Shown here: one piece after another, positions 1 through 6,378 of the stretch | Layout of the letters: each line of letters begins with the position of its first letter | Numbering within the stretch: position 1 is the stretch's first letter | NCBI GenBank assembly: GCA_002862585.1 | Contig: PKDP01000079.1 | Coordinates: forward strand, 1-7,169 | DNA: 7,169 nucleotides | DNA from: Flavobacteriales bacterium | GTDB taxonomy: Bacteria; Bacteroidota; Bacteroidia; Flavobacteriales; UBA7312 | Direction of reading: 5' to 3' | Program-made: the position numbers and the translations under genes | Notes under the pieces: generated by a model | What the model saw: only the letters and a program-made list of their open reading frames with translations | Told to the model about the DNA's origin: nothing | Databases searched by the model: none

Positions 1-2
1 AG

Positions 3-404
3 AGAGATTTATTTCCCAGGGATTTTAATGAAAAAAGAAAGAAAGATTCTATATATGTTGAGAATTCTAGGAATATAATTTACAATTGGAAATACAAACC
101 AATTGGAATTTTTGAAATAATAAAAAATTTAGAAAATGTTATAGCAAGCACTAAAGAACAACTGATTAATTTATCTAAAAACGGTGATCATAAAATTGAC
201 CCTTTTGCGCCTGTTACATCTGTTGGTGAGTTGAAAACACTCTTTGAAACTATTGGTAAACCCACAATAACCTCCTTGGTACTTGGTTTTGTTGTTTGGG
301 TTTTAATGCTATTGTCTTATTTTACATCAAAAAGAAGCAACAAAAATCGTAGAAAAAAAACTTCTACCGGTGAGTTTAGTATAACTATTGATTCAAAATT
401 ATGA
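3..404 (+). CDS. C-terminal part of a membrane-anchored protein (5' end outside window)
   Basis: An open frame enters from the left edge and runs 133 codons to a TGA at 402-404. I do not recognise the family. The visible part starts with a charged, helical-looking stretch, followed by one strong hydrophobic segment at about residues 89-109 of the fragment (Ile-Thr-Ser-Leu-Val-Leu-Gly-Phe onward). A very basic tail (SKRSNKNRRKK) and about 14 more residues come last. By the positive-inside rule the C-terminal tail should be cytosolic, so the part before the segment is either periplasmic or follows another membrane segment upstream. The stop codon overlaps the ATG of the GTPase gene (ATGA, 401-404), indicating co-transcription and probable translational coupling. 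The cytosolic tail could contact the GTPase; this is inference. There is no start codon in the window, so length and N-terminal domains are unknown. Confidence 0.8.
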   Translation, partial: RDLFPRDFNEKRKKDSIYVENSRNIIYNWKYKPIGIFEIIKNLENVIASTKEQLINLSKNGDHKIDPFAPVTSVGELKTLFETIGKPTITSLVLGFVVWVLMLLSYFTSKRSNKNRRKKTSTGEFSITIDSKL

Positions 405-1738
405 AAGAAGAAAATTACGATCCAGATAAGTTAACCCCCGAAGAAATTTTAGAATTAATTTTACTTAAAAAAACTACTTTCGAAAAATTAAGAAGTTCTG
501 GAACTTTTCCCCACAGTAAGCAACAAAAGGTTAGGGCACTTTTAAATGATGAAGATGAAAAAAGTTATACGGATGCAGATAGCCTAGAGGATTTAAAGAG
601 GTACATGCAATTATTTCCAAAAGGACTACATTTTGATGAGGCTAGTAAAAAAGCTTTATCAATGGAAGAAGAAAATGATGCAGCCGAACAAAAAAGATTA
701 GATGCCGAGAAAATAATTCACGAAATTGAGAGTGATTTAAATAAATACACAGTTGGAGAGATTAAAGATAAATTGAGTCCTAAAGATCTAAATCAATTAT
801 GTAATAGATTGGACTTAGATTTGAATTTAATTGATAAATATAAGGACCCAGTATTAGAATTTAACGATATTCCGGAGAAAGCTAAAGATATCCCCAAAGA
901 ATATACAGATGTGTTTTTTTGGGGTATACCATCATCTGGTAAAACTTGTGCATTATCGGCTATTCTAAGCACAATTAAAAAAAACTATACAATGGAGCCT
1001 CCGGACCTGGCCACAAAATTCGGGTCCGTATACCGAACAAATCTTGTAAATATATTCAGAAATGATTATGGTTACTTGCCAAATGCTACTGCCGTAGACA
1101 GAACTCAGTATATGCCATTTCTTTTTTATAAGCGTGGCGAAAAAAAGAAACGCAAAATATCTTTTTTTGAATTAAGTGGAGAGGTATTTAAGAATTTTAA
1201 TGTTGTTGTAAATAACGCAGACACGAAAATAAGTGAAGAAGGCGAAGTTGAAATCAAAAAAACATTTAGTTTAATCGAATTATTATTGAAAAGCACCAAT
1301 AAAAAAATTCATTACTTTTTTATTGATTACAAAAAAGAAAAAGAAGATACCTTAGATAATAATTTTACGCAGGAAGATTATTTAGGTGCAGCCGCTACTT
1401 ATTTTAAGGACAGAAAAAATATTTTCAAAAATAATACCGACGCCGTATATGTTGTTATTACCAAGTCTGATGAGATAGACGGTTGTGACCGTCAGCAGAA
1501 GATGGAAAATGCCGAAAGTTTTTTGAAAGACAAGTTTGGTAATTTTTTGGAAATACTCAAGCGTCAATGTGATACATATTCTATTGATTTTAAAATAAAG
1601 TTATTTTCAATTGGAGATGTTTATTTTAAAAGAATTTGTCACATAAATCGCAGTTTTTCGACAGAAATAATAGAAGACTTGTTAGAACATGTCCCTGCTG
1701 TTAGTAATAATTGTTGGAGAAAATTTTTAAATAGTTAG
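401..1738 (+). CDS. TRAFAC-like P-loop GTPase with N-terminal helical adaptor region
   Basis: Predicted cytosolic nucleotide switch of 445 residues with no signal peptide or membrane segment. Residues about 11-50 form a short helical module (LTPEEILELI...TFEKLRSSG). Residues about 56-85 match a pattern common in Bacteroidota multidomain proteins, a 'DLKRYMQLFPKG..FDEA' helical repeat. A charged linker follows. The GTPase core starts near residue 168: Walker A/G1 GIPSSGKT (175-182) after a hydrophobic strand, a G3-like FFELSGE (255-261), and a G4 motif ITKSD (353-357) after strand AVYVV. The G3 position has Glu257 where the usual Asp of DxxG sits. The motif order and the 'SGE' after G3 resemble the double-GTPase (DO-GTPase2) or 'TRAFAC clade GTPase' families of predicted conflict systems; this is from memory. 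The ATG overlaps the upstream stop. No Shine-Dalgarno is visible. Confidence 0.85.
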   Translation: MKEENYDPDKLTPEEILELILLKKTTFEKLRSSGTFPHSKQQKVRALLNDEDEKSYTDADSLEDLKRYMQLFPKGLHFDEASKKALSMEEENDAAEQKRLDAEKIIHEIESDLNKYTVGEIKDKLSPKDLNQLCNRLDLDLNLIDKYKDPVLEFNDIPEKAKDIPKEYTDVFFWGIPSSGKTCALSAILSTIKKNYTMEPPDLATKFGSVYRTNLVNIFRNDYGYLPNATAVDRTQYMPFLFYKRGEKKKRKISFFELSGEVFKNFNVVVNNADTKISEEGEVEIKKTFSLIELLLKSTNKKIHYFFIDYKKEKEDTLDNNFTQEDYLGAAATYFKDRKNIFKNNTDAVYVVITKSDEIDGCDRQQKMENAESFLKDKFGNFLEILKRQCDTYSIDFKIKLFSIGDVYFKRICHINRSFSTEIIEDLLEHVPAVSNNCWRKFLNS

Positions 1739-1743
1739 TGCCT

Positions 1744-3090
1744 ATGGATTTTGTTGTACATGGTACAAAAGGAGGATATAAAACTTTATTCAAAAGCAAT
1801 AAAGCTTTAAAATCGTCTTTGTTTGATATAAGGTCTGATAACCCACCTGAATCTACAATTGGAGAAAAAGCTTATGCTATTAGATCTTTTCAAAATAAAA
1901 TTATTTATTCCAAATATAAAATAGTTAGAGATGTTGTTGGGGACAAACGAACAGGTTTTATTGGTTTTTCTTTATTTGTATCTAAAAATGAGAAAATTGA
2001 GCCTCGAAATATATTAACACTACTTGACAGTATTTCAGGAAAATATTTTGAATTATATGTAAAGAATAATAATCTTGATTCATTGAACGAATCGTGGAGT
2101 TTTATTGAAGAAATAATAAAATTATACAACCCAATATTACGGCCAACAACCTTTGAAATTCTAAAATCAGGCTTAGTTAATGATGCTGTAGCATATTACA
2201 ATACAACAGATGAATTAGAAAAAAATTGGCAAAAAGGTTTCATGTCCCATTTCACTAAATTCAAGCAGGTTCTTTTCATAAGTGAGGACTTAAGGGGTAG
2301 TGACAAAAACCCTATCAATGCAATTCGAAATTCTGGTGAAGTAATTGATATTAATAAATTTCCTACTACTCAGCAACCTCCTCCAATAAAGATACCTGAG
2401 ACTACAGAACCCGAAAAGCCCAACTTTCCAGCTAAAGCTATACTTATATTATCAGCTGCTTTGGTTCTTGTTCTATCAATAGTGTTGTTTGTTGTTTCTA
2501 TGGATTCAGATACAGACGGCGATGGCGTTAAAGACTCCGACGACCGTTGTCTAGATGTTCCTGGCCTACCAGACTTATATGGCTGTCCAGATACAGACGG
2601 CGATGGCGTTTCTGATGAAAAAGACCACTGTCCTGATGTTGCTGGTTTGCCAGCTTTAGCTGGCTGTCCTGATGCTGAAACAATCGAAGTTACAACAAGA
2701 CCTACAGGGGAAATATTTGAATCGCCACAACCTTTATCAATTAGTGAAGAACTACTAGAGAAATTGCGTGGTAGTGAAATTTCCAAAGATAAGCTCAATG
2801 AACTTAAATCATCTCCTGATTTTAGAGATGATTTAACATTATCCAAATGTGTTGGCCTTTATCTTAAATTCTTTGAAGTTTCAAATAAAAATAAAGAAGA
2901 ATATTATTCTAAACTCTATAAAAAGGTTAAAGAAGATGAAATTTTAAAGACAAGTCAATTAGAAAATTATTTACAAAATATTTCAGATCCTGTCGAAGGC
3001 CAAAATTTGATAGATATAATAGACGGTTCCTCAAAAGGCTTATTTAGTACATTGAAAGAATTTCAGGAAGAATTAAATTTAACCCAATGA
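1744..3090 (+). CDS. Single-pass membrane protein: GTPase-associated-like N-terminal domain, TM helix, two TSP3 repeats
   Basis: Probable membrane partner of the GTPase (448 residues). I chose the ATG at 1744, five bases after the upstream stop; a GTG at 1738 would add only two residues. Residues 1-200 form a soluble domain beginning MDFVVHGTKGGYKTLF, with a conserved-looking IVRDVVGDKRTGFIGFSLF at about 60-78. The opening HGxxxGY pattern and the gene pairing recall GTPase-associated protein 1 (GAP1) N-terminal domains, but this is a weak, memory-based match. A Pro/Thr-rich linker (about 207-226) leads to a transmembrane helix (about 232-253). Two TSP3 repeats follow (254-309), each with a DxDxDGxxD calcium loop (D256/258/260/264 and D283/285/287/291) and a Cys pair (C269-C281, C296-C308). 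Residues 320-448 are helical and unassigned. TSP3 loops and Cys pairs suggest the C-terminal half is periplasmic and the N-terminal domain cytosolic. Confidence 0.8.
   Translation: MDFVVHGTKGGYKTLFKSNKALKSSLFDIRSDNPPESTIGEKAYAIRSFQNKIIYSKYKIVRDVVGDKRTGFIGFSLFVSKNEKIEPRNILTLLDSISGKYFELYVKNNNLDSLNESWSFIEEIIKLYNPILRPTTFEILKSGLVNDAVAYYNTTDELEKNWQKGFMSHFTKFKQVLFISEDLRGSDKNPINAIRNSGEVIDINKFPTTQQPPPIKIPETTEPEKPNFPAKAILILSAALVLVLSIVLFVVSMDSDTDGDGVKDSDDRCLDVPGLPDLYGCPDTDGDGVSDEKDHCPDVAGLPALAGCPDAETIEVTTRPTGEIFESPQPLSISEELLEKLRGSEISKDKLNELKSSPDFRDDLTLSKCVGLYLKFFEVSNKNKEEYYSKLYKKVKEDEILKTSQLENYLQNISDPVEGQNLIDIIDGSSKGLFSTLKEFQEELNLTQ
2507..2610 (+). repeat. Direct DNA repeat encoding the TSP3 calcium loops
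   Basis: A 23-base stretch at 2507-2529 recurs without mismatch at 2588-2610, 81 bases (27 codons) downstream and in frame. It encodes the Asp-Thr-Asp-Gly-Asp-Gly-Val core of each TSP3 repeat. The unit (CAGATACAGACGGCGATGGC plus GTT) is more GC-rich than the AT-rich DNA around it. Identity at synonymous positions points to recent duplication or gene conversion of the unit. The 27-residue period is the normal spacing of TSP3 repeats in OmpA-like proteins. Confidence 0.85.
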
Positions 3091-4019
3091 AAATTATTAA
3101 ATTATTTTTGGTTGTTTTGACATTAACTGCAATATGTATTGCAGTTTGTAAGAATTATAATGAGAAAGGCTATGACGAACCACCTCCACCACCTTTACAC
3201 CCCCCCGGTTACTCTTTAGAACATATTAAAAATCAAATTGATTCACTAAAAAATTTACCTGCTTCTAGCTTTCAGCGTAAATTTTATAATACAATTATTA
3301 CTGAGATAGATATTGAAAGACAGTTCTCTATCGAGACAAAAAAATCTCTTCAACACATGGCTTACACGGCATATACACATAATTTTATAAGAAATTCAAA
3401 AAATGTCTTCGGCGGTCAAACATGGAATGATAGTGATGTTGGGTTAATTAGATCTGAGGTAGAAGAATTGATGATTTCAAACTTTCTTGAAACTACGTCT
3501 CCACAGAACAAGGAACTTTTAGAAATAAAAAATTGTATAAATAATTATGACAATATAAAACGCTTTATATCCCTTAGAGGTTTTACAAGCAATAGTAGTG
3601 GTGAAACATTATTTGTAATAGGTATAAAGTTCCCCTTTTTAAAATTAAAAAGTAAAATTTCAAAAGTAGAAGTTTACCGAAGCCTTATTAATAATAGTGC
3701 TTTTTTAAAGAATAACACACAATTATCAATAGGTTTAAAAAGAATTAAAAGAGATTGCATTACCCTATACGAGGATTACGTTGAAAACAAAATTGCAGCT
3801 CATCGGGAATCATACAGAGTATGGAGCTCAGAAAACAAATATAGCGACTTCAATTCAGATATTACTGAACCACTGATCGAAGTTGTTAATACTTTCAAAA
3901 AAAATTGTAGAGATAACGGATATGATTATGATTATGACAGAATACAAAACGTAAAAAATGTTATCGATCAAATGGACGGTGAAGCTTATGATTATTTCTC
4001 TAAAAAATCAAATAATTAA
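3087..4019 (+). CDS. Hypothetical protein with N-terminal membrane segment and polyproline linker
   Basis: I do not recognise this 310-residue protein. It begins with two lysines around a hydrophobic segment (residues about 4-21, ending TAICIAVC), which is either an uncleaved anchor or a signal peptide. Neither Cys17 nor Cys21 sits in a good lipobox, because Ile and Val occupy the -1 positions, so lipoprotein status is doubtful. A short linker with five consecutive prolines (32-36, then HPP) follows, as in envelope proteins that hold a domain away from the membrane. The rest is mostly helical and polar, with a likely beta region at about 173-198 (ETLFVIGIKFPFLKLKSK). It ends in a Tyr/Asp-rich stretch (GYDYDYDR, 278-285). 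The ATG overlaps the stop of the TSP3 protein gene (ATGA, 3087-3090), so the two are likely translationally coupled and probably act together in the periplasm. Confidence 0.75.
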   Translation: MKIIKLFLVVLTLTAICIAVCKNYNEKGYDEPPPPPLHPPGYSLEHIKNQIDSLKNLPASSFQRKFYNTIITEIDIERQFSIETKKSLQHMAYTAYTHNFIRNSKNVFGGQTWNDSDVGLIRSEVEELMISNFLETTSPQNKELLEIKNCINNYDNIKRFISLRGFTSNSSGETLFVIGIKFPFLKLKSKISKVEVYRSLINNSAFLKNNTQLSIGLKRIKRDCITLYEDYVENKIAAHRESYRVWSSENKYSDFNSDITEPLIEVVNTFKKNCRDNGYDYDYDRIQNVKNVIDQMDGEAYDYFSKKSNN

Positions 4020-4026
4020 CATAAAT

Positions 4027-4878
4027 ATGACAAAATTACTTCTATCAACAACTATATTTTTTTTATTTTCTTTTTACTCATTTGCACAAGAAGATATCGT
4101 AGATGAAGTTGCAAAGTCCGCTGGGACTGAACTAACTAGACTTATAAAAGAAATGAATCCGGAAGCTATTTTCAAACAAAAAAAAATAATATCTGAACAA
4201 ATCACTCAGATAAAAGATCTGAAGGAAAGAAATTTATCTTTTAAAAAAGAAATAGATAAATTAAAATCAGAGCTAGAAAAAAATAAGTCTGAAAACAAGA
4301 AAACTTTAAATAGTAGATTAAAAGCTGAAAAAAAGAATTTGTTGTTGAAAATTTCGGCCAGTTATTCAGGAAATACCCTAGAGTACCTTATTAAAAATTT
4401 GAATAAAATTTCTGTTAAGAGAGATGGAGAATTACTCATAGAAGAACTTAAAAATAATTCATTATTAAAAAAAAAGTTTGAAAAATTATTAGCATATTTT
4501 GAATCAGAACAATTACTTCATAATAGATATGAAGAAGCTGCAGTAAATTTAGCTATCAAAAAAGTTGAGCAAATAAGAGATTCATCAGTTTCAATAAGAA
4601 AATTAAATAATAACCTTAAATATTATGGTAAAAGGTATGAAGGTTTTAATGAATGCATAAATCAAATTAATGAGATTGATAGAGATGGAAATGCAGGTAC
4701 GAATCAAGTCATTAAAGAAAAAAAAATTAAGCGAATTTCCTATGAAGTTGCTAAATACATAAAAGATTATCAATTGACTTATCATAATTGTCCTTATATT
4801 TCCGAGGTTTTAATTAGGATTATTGACAATAAAATGCGTAATCCTGATAAAAATATCAATGAGATAATAAAAAATTAG
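4027..4878 (+). CDS. Secreted coiled-coil protein
   Basis: I do not recognise the family. The ATG at 4027 gives 283 residues that open with a clear signal peptide (KLLLSTTIFFLFSFYSFA, cleavage likely after Ala20, before Gln21), the usual Bacteroidota pattern. An upstream in-frame ATG at 3958 would overlap the previous gene by 62 bases and bury the signal peptide, so I reject it. Residues about 50-110 are rich in Lys, Glu, Leu and Ile with heptad-like spacing (KIISEQITQIKDLKERNL...) and probably form a coiled coil. The remainder is predicted alpha-helical and contains two Cys residues (210 and 255). It starts seven bases after the previous stop and ends directly against the next ATG. Role unknown; a periplasmic scaffold or oligomerising subunit is plausible but only inferred. 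Confidence 0.8.
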   Translation: MTKLLLSTTIFFLFSFYSFAQEDIVDEVAKSAGTELTRLIKEMNPEAIFKQKKIISEQITQIKDLKERNLSFKKEIDKLKSELEKNKSENKKTLNSRLKAEKKNLLLKISASYSGNTLEYLIKNLNKISVKRDGELLIEELKNNSLLKKKFEKLLAYFESEQLLHNRYEEAAVNLAIKKVEQIRDSSVSIRKLNNNLKYYGKRYEGFNECINQINEIDRDGNAGTNQVIKEKKIKRISYEVAKYIKDYQLTYHNCPYISEVLIRIIDNKMRNPDKNINEIIKN

Positions 4879-5484
4879 ATGAAGAGGATTATAATATTAA
4901 TTGGATTATTATTTTCATCAACTTTATACCCACAAAATAATTTTGAGGAAGCACAGAATTGCTTTAATAATGGGGACTATGCTTGCGCTATAAACCAATA
5001 TAAAAGTGAATTTAAAAACACTGATTATAAATTACAGATAAAAGCTAAGCTAAAATTAATAGAAGTTGAAAATATTGTTAAGCAATTAAAAAAGGCTCAA
5101 GATTGGTTCGATGATGGTGATTTCGACTATGCCAAAGCAACCCTCGAAAAAATTAATAAGATTAATCCAAGGGATCCTAATGTGAAAATTCTTATTAATG
5201 AGTGCAATCAAAAAAATGCTCCTTTCTTGGATACCAGTCCAAGTGATTTAATTTTAAGTCACGAGAAAAGTGTCAAAAACCAAATCAAGGTTAAAACAAA
5301 CTCCGAGAGTTGGAAAGTATTAAAGGATCGTACCCCATCTTGGATTTCTACAACTTCAAATTCAGATATTCTTTTAGTGTCGTGTAAAAAAAACAAAAAA
5401 AAGGAGAGGAAGGGTGATATTTACATTAAATCATCTGATAATCTCGAATACGTAATAAGAATAACTCAAAAAGGCAAAAGATAA
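4879..5484 (+). CDS. Secreted TPR protein with C-terminal BACON-like domain
   Basis: Last gene of the operon, 201 residues, with its ATG directly abutting the preceding TAG. Residues 1-18 form a signal peptide (KRIIILIGLLFSSTLYP). Two tetratricopeptide-like units follow: FEEAQNCFNNGDYACAINQY (22-41) and a second at about 70-105 (AQDWFDDGDFDYAKATLEKI, then NPRDPNV). Residues about 121-199 fit a BACON-type beta-sandwich: a first strand SDLILSHE, then KVKTNSESWKVL, PSWIS, a lysine-rich loop, RKGDIYIKS, and a final strand YVIRITQKG. BACON domains are typical of Bacteroidota exported proteins. They were named for suspected carbohydrate binding, but many act as structural or protein-contact modules. 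A role as periplasmic or surface interaction subunit of this operon is inferred. It has the tightest junction of the operon with the coiled-coil gene, so the two products may form a complex. Confidence 0.82.
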   Translation: MKRIIILIGLLFSSTLYPQNNFEEAQNCFNNGDYACAINQYKSEFKNTDYKLQIKAKLKLIEVENIVKQLKKAQDWFDDGDFDYAKATLEKINKINPRDPNVKILINECNQKNAPFLDTSPSDLILSHEKSVKNQIKVKTNSESWKVLKDRTPSWISTTSNSDILLVSCKKNKKKERKGDIYIKSSDNLEYVIRITQKGKR

Positions 5485-5508
5485 AAACTCATTCCTGTAA
5501 GGTTGTAC

Positions 5509-5537
5509 ATCTTAATTTAATATAAAAAAAAGATTTT
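5509..5537 (+). terminator. Weak AT-rich hairpin, possible operon terminator
   Basis: In the 76-base convergent gap after the last operon gene, ATCTT (5509-5513) pairs with AAGAT (5530-5534), and inside it TTTA (5516-5519) pairs with TAAA (5523-5526), followed by a short T run. The stem contains almost no GC and has internal mismatches, so it is a poor intrinsic terminator on either strand. No better hairpin is visible between the two convergent genes. Confidence 0.2.
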
Positions 5538-5560
5538 GAACAGGTTCCTACGATTTTCAT

Positions 5561-6292
5561 TTATTTGACTGAGTATGTTAGTTTCATCGTAATAGATGCG
5601 GTTTTTTCTCTTGATGTGGTATTAAAAGTTCCACCCCAAGAATGATTTTCCTTTGAGTTTTGTCCAGTAATTTGAAATATTCCCATTCTGGCAGATTCTA
5701 GTTTACCTAATTTACCCCCAGAGAATTCTGATATCTTTTCAGCTCTCAACCTTGCATCTTCAGTTGCCTTCGAAATCATTTGAATTTTGAGGTCTGCAAG
5801 TTTTGTATAGTAATATCTCGGAGCTTGTGAATAAAATTGAACCCCTTGATTCAATAATTCAGTAATTTCGCGCGATATTTTCTCAACTTTATAAACCTCA
5901 CTTGACGATATTTGAACTGTTTGAGTTAATTCATATCCAACAAATTCTTCACCAATGAAGTCACCATCATTAGAGTACAGGCGTTTATATTTCTTATCTG
6001 TTTTTACTGCGCTGTATACAAGTTGCTGGTCTTTAATTCCTTTATTTATCAAATATTCAGTAACAGTAGATTTATTTTTCTCTAATGTTGAGTACGCTTT
6101 TTTTAAATCAATATCTTGAGTGCCAAATTTCCCATCCCATACAATTAAATCTGAAGTAAAATCTGCTTTCCCTAAACCTGTTACTCTTATTTCTCCATCT
6201 GCTTTTGCGCGGTCTTTGTATGCTTTACCCAAAAAAAATGAGGACGTAATTATTGCAATTCCAAAAATTATAGCGTTAGTGTATTGTTTCAT
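5561..6292 (-). CDS. SIMPL-domain (DUF541, YggE/BP26-like) envelope protein
   Basis: A 243-residue member of the SIMPL/DUF541 family, whose exported members include E. coli YggE and Brucella BP26. Functions in the family are poorly defined; oxidative-stress protection and channel-like oligomers have been reported. The N-terminus has a hydrophobic segment (about residues 7-22) that acts as a signal anchor or signal peptide. The family pattern is clear: an opening strand GEIRVTGLGKADF (33-45), the heptad-like region LKKAYSTLEKNKSTVTEYL with GIKDQQL, the central GYELTQTVQI (119-128), and the hallmark KATEDARLRAEKISEFSGGK (175-194) followed by LGKLESA. Length is normal for the family. It lies 86 bases downstream of the DUF1287 gene on the same strand and could be co-transcribed with it. 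The 86-base gap contains no convincing promoter. It converges on the GTPase operon and shows no sign of belonging to it. Confidence 0.93.
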   Translation of the reverse strand: MKQYTNAIIFGIAIITSSFFLGKAYKDRAKADGEIRVTGLGKADFTSDLIVWDGKFGTQDIDLKKAYSTLEKNKSTVTEYLINKGIKDQQLVYSAVKTDKKYKRLYSNDGDFIGEEFVGYELTQTVQISSSEVYKVEKISREITELLNQGVQFYSQAPRYYYTKLADLKIQMISKATEDARLRAEKISEFSGGKLGKLESARMGIFQITGQNSKENHSWGGTFNTTSREKTASITMKLTYSVK

Positions 6293-6378
6293 CTTTTTTA
6301 TTTAAAGTTAAAATTTTAATTGTACTATTTGGTTTTATTTGTTCATAATTTTTTATGTTCAAATTATAGTGGTTCATT

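Noticed and set aside
1002..1028. Inverted repeat CGGACC/GGTCCG with a 15-base loop.
   Set aside because: Short, inside coding sequence, with no associated signal; likely chance.
1478..1493. Perfect 6-bp stem, 4-base loop hairpin (GACGGT-TGTG-ACCGTC).
   Set aside because: It lies inside the GTPase gene just after the TKSD codons, has no T run after it, and is fully explained by coding sequence.
1738..1743. GTG start for the TSP3 membrane protein.
   Set aside because: It adds only two residues and overlaps the upstream stop by one base; the ATG at 1744 gives the more natural MDFVVHGT start. The GTG cannot be strictly excluded.
2370..2846. Minus-strand open frame of 158 codons opposite the TSP3 gene.
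   Set aside because: Ser/Pro-rich composition mirrors the Asp- and Pro-rich sense strand; it is antisense shadow with no domain or sensible context.
3920..3938. Short tandem repeat GATTAT encoding YDYDYD.
   Set aside because: Only about three imperfect units inside a gene; too short to call a repeat element.
3958..4026. Extended N-terminus for the coiled-coil protein from the ATG at 3958.
   Set aside because: It would overlap the previous gene by 62 bases and place 23 residues before a clear signal peptide; the ATG at 4027 is the better start.
6276..6377. Possible small minus-strand gene (about 33 codons, ATG one base after the DUF1287 stop) in the gap before the SIMPL gene.
   Set aside because: Low-complexity AT-rich translation with no signal peptide or motif, overlapping the SIMPL start; not supportable without conservation.
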